Shown here one piece after another: positions 1-8,500 of a stretch of DNA of 10,318 bases. Position numbers and translations under genes: made by a program. Source of the DNA: an uncultured Oscillospiraceae bacterium (lineage in GTDB: Bacteria > Bacillota > Clostridia > Oscillospirales > Oscillospiraceae); contig CANRBW010000047.1 of assembly GCA_947628975.1 (NCBI GenBank), positions 1 through 10,318 of the forward strand, given 5' to 3'. The stretch's first letter is position 1; each line of letters opens with the position of its first letter. Under the pieces are notes generated by a model. It saw only the letters and a program-made list of their open reading frames with translations, was not told the DNA's origin and did no database searches.

Positions 1-339
1 GTCTACATCTTCACCCGGGAGAAGCTCCGCCGGGCCAAGCCCGATCTGCTGGTGATGCACCCCCTGCCCCGGGTGGACGAGATCCACGTGGACGTGGACG
101 ACGACCCCAGGGCGGTCTACTTCCAGCAGGCCCGCTACGGGATGTTCGCCCGGATGGCCCTGCTGGCGGACCTGGCCAACCAGCCCCGGTGGGACAGCGT
201 CCCGCCGGTGGAGATCGGCCGCGGCCCGGTGTGCCGCAACCCCAACTGCATCACCCAGACCGAGGCGTACCTCCCCCCCCTCACCAGAGAGCTGGAGGGG
301 AAGCGCTGCTGCGCGTTTTGCGACAAGGAGCTGCCGTGA
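1..339 (+). CDS. pyrB: Aspartate carbamoyltransferase, C-terminal part, with PyrI-like zinc-binding tail (5' end outside window)
   Basis: This is the last 112 residues of the catalytic chain that joins carbamoyl phosphate to aspartate in the second committed step of cytosolic pyrimidine synthesis. Seen: the family signature HPLPRVDEI (fragment residues 20-28), then the C-terminal helix region with YFQQ and the [10 protein letters not shown] stretch, where ordinary PyrB chains end. Beyond that lie about 45 more residues with Cys78, Cys83, Cys104 (or Cys103) and Cys107, arranged C-x4-C-x20-C-x2-C. The context (CRNPNCIT ... CAFCDKEL) closely resembles the C-terminal zinc domain of the regulatory chain PyrI (CPNSNCIS ... 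CKYCEKEF in E. coli, from memory). PyrI's larger N-terminal nucleotide-binding domain is absent between the two parts, because the linker is only about 15-20 residues. The stop codon overlaps the comEC start. The enzyme assignment is secure; the function of the tail is inference. Confidence 0.93.
   Translation, partial: VYIFTREKLRRAKPDLLVMHPLPRVDEIHVDVDDDPRAVYFQQARYGMFARMALLADLANQPRWDSVPPVEIGRGPVCRNPNCITQTEAYLPPLTRELEGKRCCAFCDKELP
325..330 (+). promoter_or_regulatory. Ribosome binding site deciding the comEC start
   Basis: AAGGAG lies five bases before the GTG at 336, inside the last codons of pyrB. It fixes the comEC start at 336 rather than at in-frame codons further upstream, which would lie deep inside pyrB and encode no membrane sequence. 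Confidence 0.8.
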
Positions 340-2603
340 GAGCGCCCCGCCGGGGCGCGGCGCTGTTCTCCGCCTTCTCCGCCGGGGTGTTTCTGGCGGT
401 GTACCTTCTGCCGGTGGGGTGGTGGCCTCTGCTGGGGCTGATCGCCCTGGCCCCGGCGGGGCTCTGCCTCTGGCGGAGATGGGAGGCGGGGACCCTGCTC
501 TGCCTGGGCCTGGCCGCCGCCCTGCTGTGGTGCGGGGCCTTCCGGGCGGTGTTCTTCGCCCCCGCCGAGGCCCTGGACGGCCGCCGGACCCAGGTGACGG
601 CGGTGCTCAGCGAGGCGGCCACCCCCACCCCCTACGGCGCCATGGTCCCCTGCTGGGTGACGGGGGAGGGCCGGGGCCTGGTGCGGGGCACCCTCTACGC
701 CGGGGAGGAACTGCTGGACCTGTCCGCCGGGGACCGGGTCACGGCGGTGTGCGACTGCCAGCAGACCGCCCTGCGGGAGGAGACCCGCTTTGACAGCGCC
801 GCCACCAAAGGGGTCTTTGTGACCCTGCGGGCGCGGGGGACGCTGGAGGTGGCCCACCCGGAGCGGACGCCCTGGTGGTGTCTGCCCCGCCAGTGGGGCC
901 AGCGGCTGGCCGGGAGCATCACCCGCGCCTTCCCGGAGGATGTGGCCGGCCTGTTGACCGCCCTGGTCACCGGGGACAAGGCGGGGATGAGCCAGGAGGT
1001 GCGGACCGACCTGGCCCGGACCGGGATGAGCCACCTGGTGGCGGTCAGCGGGATGCACGTCTGTTTTCTGGTGAGTCTGCTGACTCTGTTCACCGGCTAT
1101 TCGCCCCGGCGGCGGTGCGCGGTGTGCGTGCCGGTGCTGGTCTTTTTCGCCCTGGCGGTGGGGGCCTCCCCCTCGGTTTTGCGGGCCTGTCTGTTCCAAC
1201 TGGCCCTGTTGCTGGCCGACCTGACCGGCCGGGAGGAGGACCGCTGGACCACCCTCACCGGGGCGCTGGCGCTGTTGTTGCTGTTGGACCCCTTCTCCGC
1301 GGCCAACATCGGCCTTCAGCTGTCCTTCGGGGCGGTGGCGGGGATGGCGCTGGTGACCGGGCGGGCCTACGCCCGGCTGAGCCGGATCCGCTTCCCGGCG
1401 GGGTCCCGGTGGGCCCGGCTGGATCCCCTCCTCTGCCGGGTCTGGGAGCTGATCGCCGCCTCCCTGGGCGCGCTCTGTCTGACGGTGCCCCTGTCGGCCT
1501 ACTACTTCGGGACCTTCTCCCTGCTGGCCCCGCTGACCAATCTGCTGGTCCTGCCGGTGGCCTCGGCCCTCTTCGCGGTCACACTGCTCCTGGGCCTACT
1601 GGGCCTGTTCTGGCCCGCCGGGGCCGCCGCCCTGGCCGCCGTGGCGGCGTGGCTGGGGCGGTACGTCCTCTGGGTGGGGCGGAGCCTGTCCGCCGTGCCC
1701 TACTGCCAGATCACCCTGGAGGGGCCCTACTACCCCGTGGCCCTGGGGGCGCTGCTGCTTTTGGGGGCGATCCTCCTGGGGTGGCGGTCCCAGCGGCGGC
1801 GGCTCTGGCTCTTCGCGGTGTGCGGGGCGCTGGTGCTGGGGGGCAGCGGTCTGGCCTCCTGGGTGAGTCTGCGGACCGGCACGCTGACCCTGGCGGTGCT
1901 GGACGTGGGCCAGGGGCAGAGCGTGGCGCTGTTCTCCGCCGGGGAGACCGCCTTGGTGGACTGCGGCGGCAACAGCGACGACGACCCCGGCGACGTGTGC
2001 GCCAACTTCCTGGACCAGCGGGGGTGCCGGGTGCTGGACAAGCTCATCCTCACCCACTATCACACCGACCACGTCTGCGGTCTGGACGCCCTGTTCCGCC
2101 GCATGGAGGTCCGGGAGCTGATCCTGCCCCGGATGGACCAGGACGAGGACAGCCAGCTCCACATCCTGGCCCTGGCCAGGGACGAGGGGGCCAAGGTCAC
2201 CTGGCTGGACCGGGACATGGAGGTGCCCCTGGGGGAGAGCCGTCTGCGGGTCTTCGCCCCGCTGGGGGACGGGGGCGCCAACGAGGAGGGGGCCAGCGTC
2301 CTGGTCCGCAGCGGGCGCTTCCAGGGGCTGATCACCGGGGATATGAACACGGCGGTGGAGCGCAAGCTGGTGGAGCACGCCCGCCTGGGCCGGTGCCAGG
2401 TCCTGGTGGCGGGGCACCACGGCTCCCGCTACGCCTCCGGCCAGGAACTGCTGGAGGCCATCCGCCCGGAGAGCGTGCTGATCTCCGTGGGGGAGAACAG
2501 CTACGGCCACCCGGCCCAGGACACCCTGGACCGCCTGGCCCAGGTCGGGGCGGAGGTCTACCGCACCGACGAGATGGGCACCATCACCGTCCAGGTGAAC
2601 TGA
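336..2603 (+). CDS. comEC: ComEC/Rec2 family DNA internalization channel protein
   Basis: Polytopic membrane protein of 755 residues that carries single-stranded DNA across the cytoplasmic membrane during natural transformation. Seen, in order: three N-terminal hydrophobic segments (about residues 8-70); a soluble OB-like DUF4131 region (about 75-180); the Competence domain with the hallmark SGMH at residues 238-241 and many hydrophobic helices up to about 510; and a C-terminal metallo-beta-lactamase-like domain from about 520. The latter has LDVGQGQS, the metal motif HYHTDH at 574-579, Asp669 in TGDM and GHHGS at 693-697. All the main metal ligands of the fold are present, so a nuclease-competent domain is plausible. 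GTG start with a good Shine-Dalgarno; its first bases overlap the pyrB stop (GTGA). It lies just upstream of holA, as is common in Bacillota. The length is normal and no frameshift is seen. Whether this organism is competent cannot be told from one gene. Confidence 0.95.
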   Translation: MRAPRRGAALFSAFSAGVFLAVYLLPVGWWPLLGLIALAPAGLCLWRRWEAGTLLCLGLAAALLWCGAFRAVFFAPAEALDGRRTQVTAVLSEAATPTPYGAMVPCWVTGEGRGLVRGTLYAGEELLDLSAGDRVTAVCDCQQTALREETRFDSAATKGVFVTLRARGTLEVAHPERTPWWCLPRQWGQRLAGSITRAFPEDVAGLLTALVTGDKAGMSQEVRTDLARTGMSHLVAVSGMHVCFLVSLLTLFTGYSPRRRCAVCVPVLVFFALAVGASPSVLRACLFQLALLLADLTGREEDRWTTLTGALALLLLLDPFSAANIGLQLSFGAVAGMALVTGRAYARLSRIRFPAGSRWARLDPLLCRVWELIAASLGALCLTVPLSAYYFGTFSLLAPLTNLLVLPVASALFAVTLLLGLLGLFWPAGAAALAAVAAWLGRYVLWVGRSLSAVPYCQITLEGPYYPVALGALLLLGAILLGWRSQRRRLWLFAVCGALVLGGSGLASWVSLRTGTLTLAVLDVGQGQSVALFSAGETALVDCGGNSDDDPGDVCANFLDQRGCRVLDKLILTHYHTDHVCGLDALFRRMEVRELILPRMDQDEDSQLHILALARDEGAKVTWLDRDMEVPLGESRLRVFAPLGDGGANEEGASVLVRSGRFQGLITGDMNTAVERKLVEHARLGRCQVLVAGHHGSRYASGQELLEAIRPESVLISVGENSYGHPAQDTLDRLAQVGAEVYRTDEMGTITVQVN

Positions 2604-2621
2604 GCCCGGGATCCTGTGAGG

Positions 2622-2629
2622 AAAGGAGG
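2622..2629 (+). promoter_or_regulatory. Ribosome binding site for holA
   Basis: AAAGGAGG sits seven bases before the ATG at 2637. It rules out the in-frame GTG at 2616, which precedes this site and would add seven low-information residues. Confidence 0.85.
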
Positions 2630-2636
2630 CCCGCCT

Positions 2637-3668
2637 ATGCCGGCCAAAGCTGTGGATCTGACCTCCCTGAAGGCGCTGAAGGAGGACCTGCGCGCCGGGA
2701 GGATCCGGCGTCTCTACCTCTTCCACGGGGAGGAGGCGTACCTGCGGGAGCACTATCTGGACCGGCTCCGGGAGCGGCTGCTGCCGCCGGGGAGCGAGGC
2801 GTTCAACCTCAAGCGGCTGGAGGGGAAGGACTGCGAGACGCGGGAGATCCTCCGGGCGGCGGACTGCCTGCCCATGATGGCCGAGCGCACCCTGGTGCTG
2901 GTGCGGGACTTCGACCTGTTCCGGACCGGGGAGGCGGACCGGCAGGCGCTGGTGGACTACCTGGCCGACCTGCCGGAGTATCTGTGCCTGGTCTTTGTCT
3001 ACGACACCCTGGACTACAAGCCCGACGCCCGCACCAAGCTGGCCGCCGCCCTGAAAGAGCACGGCCTGACGGTGGAGTTCCCCCGGCAGAGCCAGGGGGA
3101 CCTGGTGGACTGGATCGCCCGGCGCTTCCGGGCCACCGGCCATGAGATCGACTCCGAGCTGTGCCGGTATCTGGTCTTCCTCTGCGGCGATCTGATGCAC
3201 GACCTGGCCGGGGAGATCGGCAAGATCGGCGCCTACGCCAAGGGGAAGCGGATCACCCGCCAGGACATCGACGCCGTGGCCACCCGGCAGCTGGACGCGG
3301 TGGTGTTCCAGCTCACCGACCACCTCAGCGCCCGGAACTACGACAAGGCCATGGCGGTGCTGGCGGACCTTCTGCATATGCAGGAGCCGCCCAACCGCAT
3401 CCTGGGGGCGATGGGGAAGTATCTGCGGCAGCTCTACGCCGCCAGGGTGGCCCTGGAGAGCCGCCGGGGGGCGGAGGACCTGGCCGCCCAGTGGGGGATG
3501 AAGTCCTACCCCGCCTCCAAGCTGATGGCGGCGGCCCGGCGGGTGGACCTGGGCTGGTGCCGGGCGGCGCTGACGGCGGCGGCCGGGGCGGACCGGGCGC
3601 TGAAGTCCACCGGCGACCCCCCCAGAGAGATTTTGGCCGACCTGGTGCTCCGTCTGGCCCATGGATAA
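2637..3668 (+). CDS. holA: DNA polymerase III delta subunit (clamp loader)
   Basis: Delta subunit of the clamp loader, which opens the beta sliding clamp ring so that it can be placed on primed DNA. The protein has 343 residues, the usual length. Seen: the N-terminal YLFHGEEAYLRE motif typical of HolA, in a degenerate AAA+ fold without a functional Walker A loop. A core with EILRAADCLPMMAERTLVLVRDFD follows, which in the family includes the clamp-binding helix. The helical C-terminal collar domain carries the pattern FQLTDHLSARNYDKA ... PPNRILGAMGKYLRQLY, which matches the family. It starts 33 bases after comEC, the classic comEC-holA order of Gram-positive bacteria; rpsT, which often follows, is not here. 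Its 3' end overlaps rnmV by eight bases. Essential housekeeping function expected. Confidence 0.93.
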   Translation: MPAKAVDLTSLKALKEDLRAGRIRRLYLFHGEEAYLREHYLDRLRERLLPPGSEAFNLKRLEGKDCETREILRAADCLPMMAERTLVLVRDFDLFRTGEADRQALVDYLADLPEYLCLVFVYDTLDYKPDARTKLAAALKEHGLTVEFPRQSQGDLVDWIARRFRATGHEIDSELCRYLVFLCGDLMHDLAGEIGKIGAYAKGKRITRQDIDAVATRQLDAVVFQLTDHLSARNYDKAMAVLADLLHMQEPPNRILGAMGKYLRQLYAARVALESRRGAEDLAAQWGMKSYPASKLMAAARRVDLGWCRAALTAAAGADRALKSTGDPPREILADLVLRLAHG

Positions 3669-4260
3669 GCGCGCGGTCCGGGAGGTCATCGTGGTGGAGG
3701 GGCGCTACGACAAGAACACCCTCTCCCAGGTGGTGGACGCCCTGATTTTGACCACCGAGGGCTTCGGCATCTTCAAGGACCGGGAGCGGGCCGCCCTGTT
3801 CCGCCGCCTGGCGGAGGAGCGGGGGCTGATCGTCCTCACCGACGCGGACGGGGCGGGGCTGGTGATCCGCAACCACCTGAAGGGCATTCTCCCCCCCGAC
3901 CGGGTGAAGGTGGCCTACATCCCGGAGATCCCCGGCGTGGAGCGGCGCAAGCGGACGCCGGGCCGGGAGGGGAAGCTGGGGGTGGAGGGAATGCGCCCGG
4001 AGGTCCTGCTGGAGGCCCTGGACCGGGCCGGGGCCACCTGGGAGGACGGCCCGGCGGCCCGGGGGCCGGGGGCCTTCACCAAGGCGGTCCTCTACGACCT
4101 GGGCCTCACCGGCACGCCGGGGGCCGGGGCCCGGCGGCTGGCCCTTCAGCGGGCGCTGGGCCTGCCCTCCGCCATGAGCGCCAACGCCCTGGCCCAGGTG
4201 CTGGACCGGCTGACCACGCCGGAGGAGGCGGCCCGCCTGCTGGCGGAGCTGGAGGGGTGA
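3661..4260 (+). CDS. rnmV: Ribonuclease M5 (5S rRNA maturation, TOPRIM nuclease)
   Basis: RNase M5 cleaves the 5S rRNA precursor to give its mature ends, in Bacillus with ribosomal protein L18 as cofactor. The protein has 199 residues, close to the family's 180-200. Seen: an N-terminal TOPRIM domain with Glu13 in VVEGRYD and the paired aspartates Asp61 and Asp63 in LTDADGAG, the expected metal-binding acidic residues. IPGVERRKR and GKLGVEGM follow, and then a C-terminal helical domain (DUF4093 type) from about residue 110. The ATG at 3661 lies inside the holA reading frame, eight bases before the end of the holA stop codon. No clear Shine-Dalgarno precedes it, so initiation probably depends on ribosomes finishing holA. 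The frequent partner ksgA is not adjacent. DnaG-like TOPRIM proteins are the alternative, but the length and C-terminus favour M5. Confidence 0.9.
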   Translation: MDKRAVREVIVVEGRYDKNTLSQVVDALILTTEGFGIFKDRERAALFRRLAEERGLIVLTDADGAGLVIRNHLKGILPPDRVKVAYIPEIPGVERRKRTPGREGKLGVEGMRPEVLLEALDRAGATWEDGPAARGPGAFTKAVLYDLGLTGTPGAGARRLALQRALGLPSAMSANALAQVLDRLTTPEEAARLLAELEG

Positions 4261-4265
4261 GCTCT

Positions 4266-4304
4266 GGTCCCTTTTCCCGGTTGCGCCCCGGAGGAAAAGG
4301 GGCT
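4266..4304. repeat. Inverted repeat around the hemW promoter -35 region
   Basis: A perfect 9-bp inverted repeat, CCCTTTTCC at 4269-4277 and GGAAAAGGG at 4293-4301, with a 15-base centre. Pairing can extend outward through 4266/4304 using two G-T wobbles. The centre holds the putative -35 hexamer and the -10 box abuts the right arm, so it could be an operator or an RNA/DNA hairpin. No run of T follows on either strand, which argues against an intrinsic terminator for rnmV. Confidence 0.6.
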
Positions 4305-4309
4305 ATAAT
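4281..4309 (+). promoter_or_regulatory. Putative sigma-A type promoter for hemW and the following genes
   Basis: TTGCGC at 4281-4286 and a consensus TATAAT at 4304-4309 are separated by exactly 17 bases. They lie in one of the few A/T-containing non-coding gaps of the window. Transcription would begin near 4316, about 25 bases before the hemW GTG, leaving a short leader with the ribosome binding site GGGAGG. The perfect -10 box in such G+C-rich surroundings makes chance unlikely. Confidence 0.7.
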
Positions 4310-4339
4310 GGAGAAAACGGTCCGCGGGAGGCGAACGGC

Positions 4340-5533
4340 GTGGCGAAACGGCTGGGGCTTTACATCCACATCCCCTTTTGCAAGAGCAAGTGCGCCTATT
4401 GCGACTTCTACTCCCTGGCCGGAAGGCAGGAGATGACCGACCGGTACGTCCGGGCCCTGCTGGCCCACATGGGGGAGACCGCGCCCCAGGCCAGGGACTA
4501 CCGGGTGGACAGCGTCTACTTCGGCGGGGGCACCCCGCTGATGCTGGGGGAGCGGGACCTGCGCCGGCTGCTGGAGCAGGTGGGCAAGCTCTTCCGGGTG
4601 GAGCGGGACGCGGAGATCACCGTGGAGGTGAACCCGGACTCGGTGGACCTGAAGACCCTGAAGCGTCTGCGCCGGGCGGGGGTGGACCGGCTGTCGGTGG
4701 GGATGCAGTCGGCGGTGGACAGCGAGCTGGCCGCCGTGGGCCGCCCCCACAGCTTCGCCCAGACCCAGCAGGCGGTGGAGTGGGCCCGGCGGGCCAAGTT
4801 CCGCAACGTCAGCCTGGATCTGATCTACGGCCTGCCGGGGCAGACCCCGGAGAGCTGGCGCCGGACCCTGGAGGCCGCCGTGGCCCTGGAGCCGGAGCAC
4901 ATCTCCGGCTACGGGTTGAAGGTGGAGCCGGGCACCCCTCTGTGGAGCCGGGTGGAGCAGGGGGAGACCCTGCCCGACGACGACGCCCAGGCCGACGCCT
5001 ACCTGGCCATGGTGGACTTCCTGGCGGAGCGGGGGTACGAGCAGTACGAGATCTCCAACTTCGCCCGGCAGGGATACGTCTCCCGCCACAACCTGAAATA
5101 CTGGCTCATGCGGCCCTACCTGGGCTTCGGCCCCGGCGCCCACAGCGACTTCGGCCAGCGCCGCTTCTCCTTCCTGCGGGACCTGGACGGCTACATCGCC
5201 GGGGTGGAGACCGGCGGCCCTCTGCTGGACGAGGACCAGGAGATCCCCCACAGCGAGCGGGCCTCGGAGTACCTGATGCTGCGGCTGAGGACCACCCGCG
5301 GCATCGAGGAGTGGGAGTACCGCAGGGAGTATTACATGGATTTTGAGCCCCTGCTCCCCCTGCTGACCGAGTATGAGCGGCAGGGCTGGGTCCGGCGGGT
5401 GGAGGAGCGATGGGCCTTCACCCCGGAGGGGTTTTTGCGTTCCAACCAACTCATCGGGCAGCTGTTGGAGCGGCAGGAGCGCTCCACCCTGCCCTCCACT
5501 CTGCGCTATCTCAAGACCAGGGAGCAGACCTGA
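4340..5533 (+). CDS. hemW: HemW-type radical SAM heme chaperone (coproporphyrinogen oxidase-like)
   Basis: Radical SAM protein of 397 residues in the HemN/HemW family. HemW is thought to bind heme and hand it to respiratory enzymes rather than oxidise coproporphyrinogen. Seen: the iron-sulfur motif C14-x3-C18-x2-C21 within YIHIPFC...CAYCDF, lacking the extra cysteine of true HemN; GGGTP at 62-66 for SAM binding; and the HemW heme-binding signature HNxxYW at 250-255, followed by YLGFGPGAHS. A C-terminal HemN-type domain follows (about 300-370). The position after GGGTP, usually Ser, is Leu here. GTG start at 4340 with GGGAGG eight bases upstream, behind its own promoter; the next gene starts 29 bases after the stop. 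hemW often lies near hrcA-grpE-dnaK or lepA in Bacillota; neither is seen here. Family assignment is firm, and the heme-chaperone role is inferred from the motif. Confidence 0.92.
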   Translation: MAKRLGLYIHIPFCKSKCAYCDFYSLAGRQEMTDRYVRALLAHMGETAPQARDYRVDSVYFGGGTPLMLGERDLRRLLEQVGKLFRVERDAEITVEVNPDSVDLKTLKRLRRAGVDRLSVGMQSAVDSELAAVGRPHSFAQTQQAVEWARRAKFRNVSLDLIYGLPGQTPESWRRTLEAAVALEPEHISGYGLKVEPGTPLWSRVEQGETLPDDDAQADAYLAMVDFLAERGYEQYEISNFARQGYVSRHNLKYWLMRPYLGFGPGAHSDFGQRRFSFLRDLDGYIAGVETGGPLLDEDQEIPHSERASEYLMLRLRTTRGIEEWEYRREYYMDFEPLLPLLTEYERQGWVRRVEERWAFTPEGFLRSNQLIGQLLERQERSTLPSTLRYLKTREQT

Positions 5534-5549
5534 CCGCCCTGGGGGCCAT

Positions 5550-5555
5550 GGAGGG
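5550..5555 (+). promoter_or_regulatory. Ribosome binding site deciding the start of the SLH surface protein
   Basis: GGAGGG lies seven bases before the ATG at 5563. That start places a clean signal peptide (MKHR followed by a hydrophobic core) at the N-terminus. The in-frame ATG at 5548 has only a weak G-run upstream and overlaps this site. Confidence 0.75.
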
Positions 5556-5562
5556 ACCCACG

Positions 5563-8500
5563 ATGAAGCACCGCGTTCTGGCAATTTTTCTGGCGCTCGC
5601 CCTGTTGGCCGCCCCGTCGGCCCTGGCCTCCCAGGCCCTGGGGTGGGAGCTCTATCAGACCGACACCGTCCTGGGCCCCGGCCTGACGGTGTCCTCCCAG
5701 ATCCTCTGGGGGGACAGCAAGCAGGACTACCGCCGGGAGCAGTACGTCACCTACACCCCCGGCCTGGGGGTCCAGCCGGTGGTCTGTTACGGCGCCAGCG
5801 TGCCCGCCACCGCCACCCTGACCTCCATGGCCAAGGGGCTGGAGGGATACGGCTACCGGGTGCTGGCCGGGGCCAACGGGGACTACTTCGTCATGTCCTC
5901 CGGCGTCCCCCTGGGGATGGTGGTGAGCTACGGGGCCCTGCGCTCCTCCTCGTCCTATCACTACGCCGTGGGCTTTGAGGCCGACGGCACCTGCTTCGTG
6001 GGCAAGCCGGACCTGTCCATCACCGCCACCTTCCACGGCTACGACCTGAGCGTGTCGGGGGGGTACAACAAGCTCCGGGAGACCCAGAGCGGCTACACCC
6101 TGTATAGCTCCGACTTCGGCGGGGAGACCCGGACCACCGGCGGCGGCGTCAACGTGGTGCTCCGGCCGGTGACCGTCCCGGAGGACTACGCCGCCCCCGC
6201 CATGCCGGAGGCCCTGCGCCCCGCCCCGGAGGAGCCCCCCGCCCCGGAGGGGCTGGACCAGGCGGCGGACCCGGAGGTCGACCCGGCGGAGGTCGACCCG
6301 GCGGAGGTCGACCCGGTCTGGGCGGAACAGCACCGGCTCTGGGAGGAGGAGATGGCGGCCTGGGAACAGGAGAAGCTGGCCTGGGAACAGGCCATGGCGG
6401 ACTGGCGGCAGGCCCTGGCCCAGTCGGTGGCGGGGTTTGAGACCCTGCCCGCCCAGCTCACCATCGGGGGCGAGGTGGACTGCGTGGTGGAGACGGTGGC
6501 CGAGCAGAGCGGGTCCTTCGCCATCCCCCAGGGGCGCTTCGTCCTGTCCATCTCCACCGGGGCGGACCGCTTTTTGGTGGACGAGGTCCGGGCCCTGATG
6601 GCCGGGGAGCGGCTGCGCCTGCGGGTCACCAGCCCGGACGAGCGCTGGGCGCGGGCCTACACCGCCATCGGGGCCTACCGCTACATCCTGCAAAACGGCG
6701 AGGTGGCCCAGGGCCTGGAGCAGAATGGCGACCCCCGCACCGCCCTGGGCATCCGGGCGGACGGCGCTGTCATCCTCTACACCATCGACGGCCGCCGGCC
6801 GGGCCACAGCGTGGGCGCGTCGGTGACCCAGGTGGCCAAGCGCCTCCAGGAGCTGGGCTGTGTGGAGGCGGTGCTGTTTGACGGCGGCGGCTCCACCACC
6901 TTCGGCACCACCGGGGCGCTGGACCAGAGCTTCTCCCTGCAAAACCGCCCCTCCGAGGGGAGCCAGCGGGCGGTGAGCGACGCGCTGTTTTTCGTCTCCG
7001 AGCTGAAGCCCACCGGGGCGCTGGGCTCGGTGTATCTCCGCCCCCAGAGCGCGCTGATGCTGGCCGGGGCGCGGCAGAGCCTGTCCGCCCTGGGCATCGA
7101 CACGGGCTACTACGCCATGGGGGAGGAGCCCCTGGTGGGGGTGAGCTACACCGTGGAGGGGCCGGGCCGGATGGAGGGGGAGGTGTTCGTGGCCGGGGCG
7201 GAGAAGGGGATCGCCACCGTCACCGCCGCCACCGCCGACGGGGCGGTGGGCACCGCCCGGATGACGGTGGTGGCCACCCCGGACAAGATCGACCTGACCG
7301 ACCCCGCCGGGCAGAAGGTCACCTCCCTGAACCTGGACCCGGGGCAGAGCGCCTCCCTGAACGCCTCGGCCACCTGGTACAAGCTGGACCTGCTGGCCGA
7401 CGACAGCTGCTTTACCTGGACCCTCTCCCCGGAGCTGGGCAGTGTGGACGCCTACGGCAACCTCACCGCCGGGACCAGGGCCGGGTCCGGGACCCTCACC
7501 GTCTCCGCGGGGGAGCGGAGCGTGTCCATCCCCGTCACCGTCGGCGGCCATGTGACCCCCCTGGAGCCCTGGGAGAGCCCGGAGGGGATCCGGACCGGGC
7601 CGGAGGATCCGGTCCAGGCGGAGCTGACCGGGGAACAGACGCGCTACGGCCGGTCCGCCCTGCGGGTGACCTACCCCGCCGGGGAGGAGAGCCGCCTGCC
7701 CCTGGACCTGGCCATCCCGGCGGGGGAGAGCTGGCTGGCCCTGTGGCTGTACGCCGACACCCCGCCCCAGGCGGTGGAGGCGGAGCTGGCCCTGGACGAC
7801 GGCAGCGCCGCGCGGGTCCCCCTGGCGGTGCCGGAGGGGAGCCAGGGGAGCTGGAGCCACCTCTGGGCCGCCATTCCGGAGAACGCCGTCCGGCTGACCG
7901 GACTGGTCCTCACCGCCCGACCGCGGGACGGGGGGGAGGCCCCGGGGGCCTATCTGGACACCCTCTACCTGGACCACTTCACCACCGCCAACAGCCGCCT
8001 GGACGACGCCACGCCTCCCACGGTGTCCCTGACGGTGCGGGGCGGCCAGGTGAGCGCCACCCTGTCCGACAACGTGGACAAGACCTTCCGGCCGGAGGCG
8101 GTCTCCCTGACCCTGGACGGGTGGGGCACGCCCTTTGACCTGTCCGGCGGCGCCCTCACCGCCTCCCTCCCCACCGACGCCCTGCTCCACCGCGTCAGCC
8201 TGACCGTCCAGGACGCCTCGGGCAACCTGAAGCGGGTCTCGGCGGAGCTGCCCCCCGCGCCGGGGCGGGCCCTGCCCTTCGGGGACGTGGCCGGCCACTG
8301 GGCCCAGGACCACATCGTCTACCTCTACGACCAGGGGGTCACCAACGGCCGGAGCACCCCGGAGGGGCCGGTCTTCGACCCCCAGACCAACATCACCAGG
8401 GGGGAGTTTGCCACCATGCTGGCCCGCTGGCTGCGGGCCGACCTGACCGGCGGGGGAGAGGTCCAGCTGCCCTTCGTGGACGCCGCGGACATCCCCGCCT

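Noticed and set aside
189..335. A longer comEC beginning upstream of 336
   Set aside because: The extra residues are translated from the pyrB coding region in another frame, have no membrane character, and the only good ribosome binding site points to 336.
2616..2636. A GTG start for holA at 2616
   Set aside because: It lies before the strong AAAGGAGG site, which serves the ATG at 2637.
875..3145. A 756-codon plus-strand frame across comEC and holA
   Set aside because: It crosses two clear genes in another frame and has Gly/Pro/Arg-rich low-complexity composition, the usual shadow pattern.
1596..3689. A 697-codon minus-strand frame opposite comEC and holA
   Set aside because: It has no recognisable motif, is Gly/Gln/Val/Pro-rich, and is explained by codon bias on the opposite strand.
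4266..4304. Intrinsic terminator for the rnmV transcript
   Set aside because: The hairpin is not followed by a T-run on either strand, and it is interwoven with a good promoter.
5548..5562. An ATG start for the surface protein at 5548
   Set aside because: It has a weak upstream site, overlaps the good ribosome binding site of the 5563 ATG, and would put acidic residues before the signal peptide.
4106..5584. A 492-codon minus-strand frame opposite hemW
   Set aside because: Same shadow composition; hemW in this place has complete catalytic and heme-binding motifs.
6274..6423. CRISPR-like or mobile repeat array
   Set aside because: The units are short, directly adjacent without spacers, and in frame within a coding sequence; they encode protein repeats.
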